Shown here: piece after piece, positions 20,433-21,724 of the stretch
Numbering within the stretch: position 1 is the first letter of the stretch
Layout of the letters: the number at the start of each line of letters is the position of its first letter
DNA from: Actinomycetota bacterium
GTDB taxonomy: Bacteria; Actinomycetota; Acidimicrobiia; IMCC26256; PALSA-610
Direction: 5' to 3'
DNA length: 21,724 nt
Assembly: GCA_005779345.1 (NCBI GenBank)
Contig: SXJQ01000199.1
Location: 1 to 21,724, forward strand
Position numbers and translations under genes: made by a program
The notes under the pieces: model-generated
Databases searched by the model: none
What the model was told of the DNA's origin: nothing
The model's input: the letters and a program-made list of their open reading frames with translations, nothing else

Positions 20433-21305
20433 GTGCGATCCACTGCTGCTGTGACCTTCCTCGCCTCCATCCCGAGCCCGTCCAAGGGCACGATCCCGAT
20501 CGGGCCGCTCGACCTGCACGCGTACGGGCTCATGCTCGCGATCGGCGTGCTGGTGGCGGCGCGGATCGCCGATCGCCGCGCGACCCGCTTCGGCCTGCCC
20601 GAGGGCGCGGTCGGCGAGGTCGCGACCGTCGTCGTGGTTGCCGGCGTGATCGGCGCGCGCGTGTACCACCTGTTCACCGGGTACTCGTGGGACGAAGACG
20701 GCGTCGTCGGCGCCTTCAAGATCTGGGAGGGCGGCCTCTCGATCTGGGGAGCGGTCGCCGGCGGCGCCCTCGGCGTGTGGTTCATGGCCCGCCGCAAGCG
20801 CCTCGATCCGGTCGTGCTCATGGACGTGATCGCGCCGGCCGTGGCCGTCGCCCAGGGCATCGGCCGGTGGGGCAACTGGTGGAACCAGGAGTTGTTCGGT
20901 CGCCCCACCGACCTGCCGTGGGGGCTCGAGATCGACCTCGCCCACCGACCCGCGCGCTACATCGCCGAAGACACCTTCCACCCGACGTTCCTCTACGAGT
21001 CGCTCTACTGCTTCGCCCTCTTCGCCGTGATCACCTGGGCCGAACGCCGATTCCGGTTCCAACGGGGTCAGGCGCTCGCGCTCTACATCGCGCTGTACTG
21101 CATCGAGCGATTCTTCATGGAGTTGCTGCGCGTCGACCCGGCGAGCGAACTGTTCGGCGTGCGTTTCAACGCGTTGTTGTCGATCGTGCTCGTCGTCGCA
21201 GGATTCGTCGGTTTCGTCGTGGCCGGTCGCCGCGGCGAGCGGCGCGACCTCGCGGCAGCGATGGAGGTCGGAGTTCCCGAAACCGTGGCAGAGGAGCCGG
21301 CATGA
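20433..21305 (+). CDS. lgt: Prolipoprotein diacylglyceryl transferase
   Basis: The 290-aa multi-span membrane enzyme transfers diacylglycerol from phosphatidylglycerol to the lipobox cysteine, the first step in lipoprotein maturation. The Lgt signature GRWGNWWNQELFG is present, with the N-terminal YGLMLAIGVLVAARIADRRA helix, GARVYHLF, the IWEGGLSIWGAVAGGALG segment, the HPTFLYESLY motif and a final helix near IVLVVAGFVGFVVA. The frame starts at GTG 20433; GTG 20451 is an alternative and overlaps the stop of a tiny upstream ORF. Substrates include the two lipoproteins encoded earlier in the window. It is coupled by a 4-nt ATGA overlap to an ABC ATPase. Confidence 0.95.
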   Translation: MRSTAAVTFLASIPSPSKGTIPIGPLDLHAYGLMLAIGVLVAARIADRRATRFGLPEGAVGEVATVVVVAGVIGARVYHLFTGYSWDEDGVVGAFKIWEGGLSIWGAVAGGALGVWFMARRKRLDPVVLMDVIAPAVAVAQGIGRWGNWWNQELFGRPTDLPWGLEIDLAHRPARYIAEDTFHPTFLYESLYCFALFAVITWAERRFRFQRGQALALYIALYCIERFFMELLRVDPASELFGVRFNALLSIVLVVAGFVGFVVAGRRGERRDLAAAMEVGVPETVAEEPA

Positions 21306-21724
21306 CCACACCCGCGGCGCGGGCCGTCGACGCGGTCAAGCTGTACGGACGCGGCGACACCGAGGTGCGCGCGCTCGACCACGTCGACGTCGAGTTCACC
21401 TCCGGGGCCCTGACAGCGATCATGGGACCATCGGGCTCGGGGAAGAGCACGTTGCTGCACTGCCTCGCTGGTCTCGACCGACTCACGTCTGGTCAGGTGT
21501 TCGTCGGCGAACTCGAGATCTCGGCGATGAGCGAGCGCGAACTCACGACCGTTCGTCGCGATCGACTCGGGTTCGTGTTCCAGGCGTACAACCTCGTTCC
21601 GACGCTGACCGCGGGCGAGAACATCACGCTGCCCGCCGCGCTCGCCGGGCGCGACCCGGATGCCGATTGGCTCGACCGCGTGATCGCGGCCGTCGGCCTC
21701 CGCGATCGGCTGAGCCACCGACCG
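21302..21724 (+). CDS. ABC transporter ATP-binding protein (LolD/MacB type), 5' part
   Basis: The gene starts at ATG 21302, overlapping the lgt stop, and is still open at the right edge after 141 codons. The Walker A motif is GPSGSGKST (about residue 42), preceded by VKLYGRGDTEVRALDHVDVE. The Q-loop is RLGFVFQAYNLVPTLTAGEN, typical of the LolD/MacB/FtsE subfamily, which energises export or extraction of lipoproteins, peptides or drugs through FtsX-like permeases. The signature motif, Walker B and the permease lie outside the window. Coupling to lgt hints at a lipoprotein-related role, but this family is broad. Confidence 0.93.
   Translation, partial: MTTPAARAVDAVKLYGRGDTEVRALDHVDVEFTSGALTAIMGPSGSGKSTLLHCLAGLDRLTSGQVFVGELEISAMSERELTTVRRDRLGFVFQAYNLVPTLTAGENITLPAALAGRDPDADWLDRVIAAVGLRDRLSHRP

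Noticed and set aside
1..21724. CRISPR arrays, tRNA/rRNA genes, insertion sequences, prophage
   Set aside because: No regularly spaced repeats, cloverleaf sequences, transposase or phage genes were seen. The only repeats are the short ones listed.

Overview
The window is GC-rich, densely packed chromosomal DNA from an actinobacterium, most likely class Acidimicrobiia (Ilumatobacter/Microtrichales-like). That placement is an inference from several features: high GC at third codon positions, GTG starts, a DUF3499 protein, a secreted Rpf-like transglycosylase with GYWIV-type repeats, an actinobacterial Fpg-like glycosylase, and many starts that look leaderless (a TAnnnT-like -10 about 6-10 nt before the start codon). 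I saw no rRNA, tRNA, CRISPR array, insertion sequence or phage gene.

Layout. 1-1518: the 3' end of a probable AbiEi-like regulator overlaps an AbiEii-type nucleotidyltransferase (a type IV toxin-antitoxin-like pair), followed by a 49-aa membrane protein and an 81-aa Cys-rich membrane protein. This is the most accessory-looking block. 1624-3000: two convergent secreted lipoproteins, one of unknown function and one with Lipoprotein_15 (COG4315) repeats. 3199-6117: a zinc alcohol dehydrogenase diverging from an SRPBCC/alkylsulfatase-like metallo-beta-lactamase operon. 6133-8016: a pentapeptide-repeat protein diverging from a Gfo/Idh/MocA oxidoreductase across a strong inverted repeat. 8001-10765: DUF3499, diverging from a VOC protein-homoserine kinase-SDR operon. 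10718-16029: an M1-like membrane metallopeptidase, an M20 dipeptidase and a phytoene-dehydrogenase-like flavoprotein. 16248-19413: the Rpf-like transglycosylase, an ABC1/UbiB kinase-like protein and a small conserved-looking ORF. 19453-21724: an Fpg/Nei-type glycosylase, lgt, and the 5' part of a LolD/MacB-type ABC ATPase that runs off the right edge.

How the genes work together. Most encoded functions are housekeeping or metabolic. Lgt would lipidate proteins such as the two lipoproteins seen here, and it is translationally coupled to an ABC ATPase of a family that includes lipoprotein exporters. The homoserine kinase is separated from the usual hom-thrC neighbours.

The most interesting signals are non-coding. 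A ~47-bp imperfect palindrome occurs in two intergenic spaces 17 kb apart. All six convergent gene pairs end within 15 nt of each other or overlap, and two junctions carry inverted repeats that contain both stop codons. A symmetric -10 (ATCCTACGGT) sits between divergent genes. A 38-nt inverted repeat covers a ribosome binding site. Two tiny ORFs end exactly on the start codons of downstream genes.
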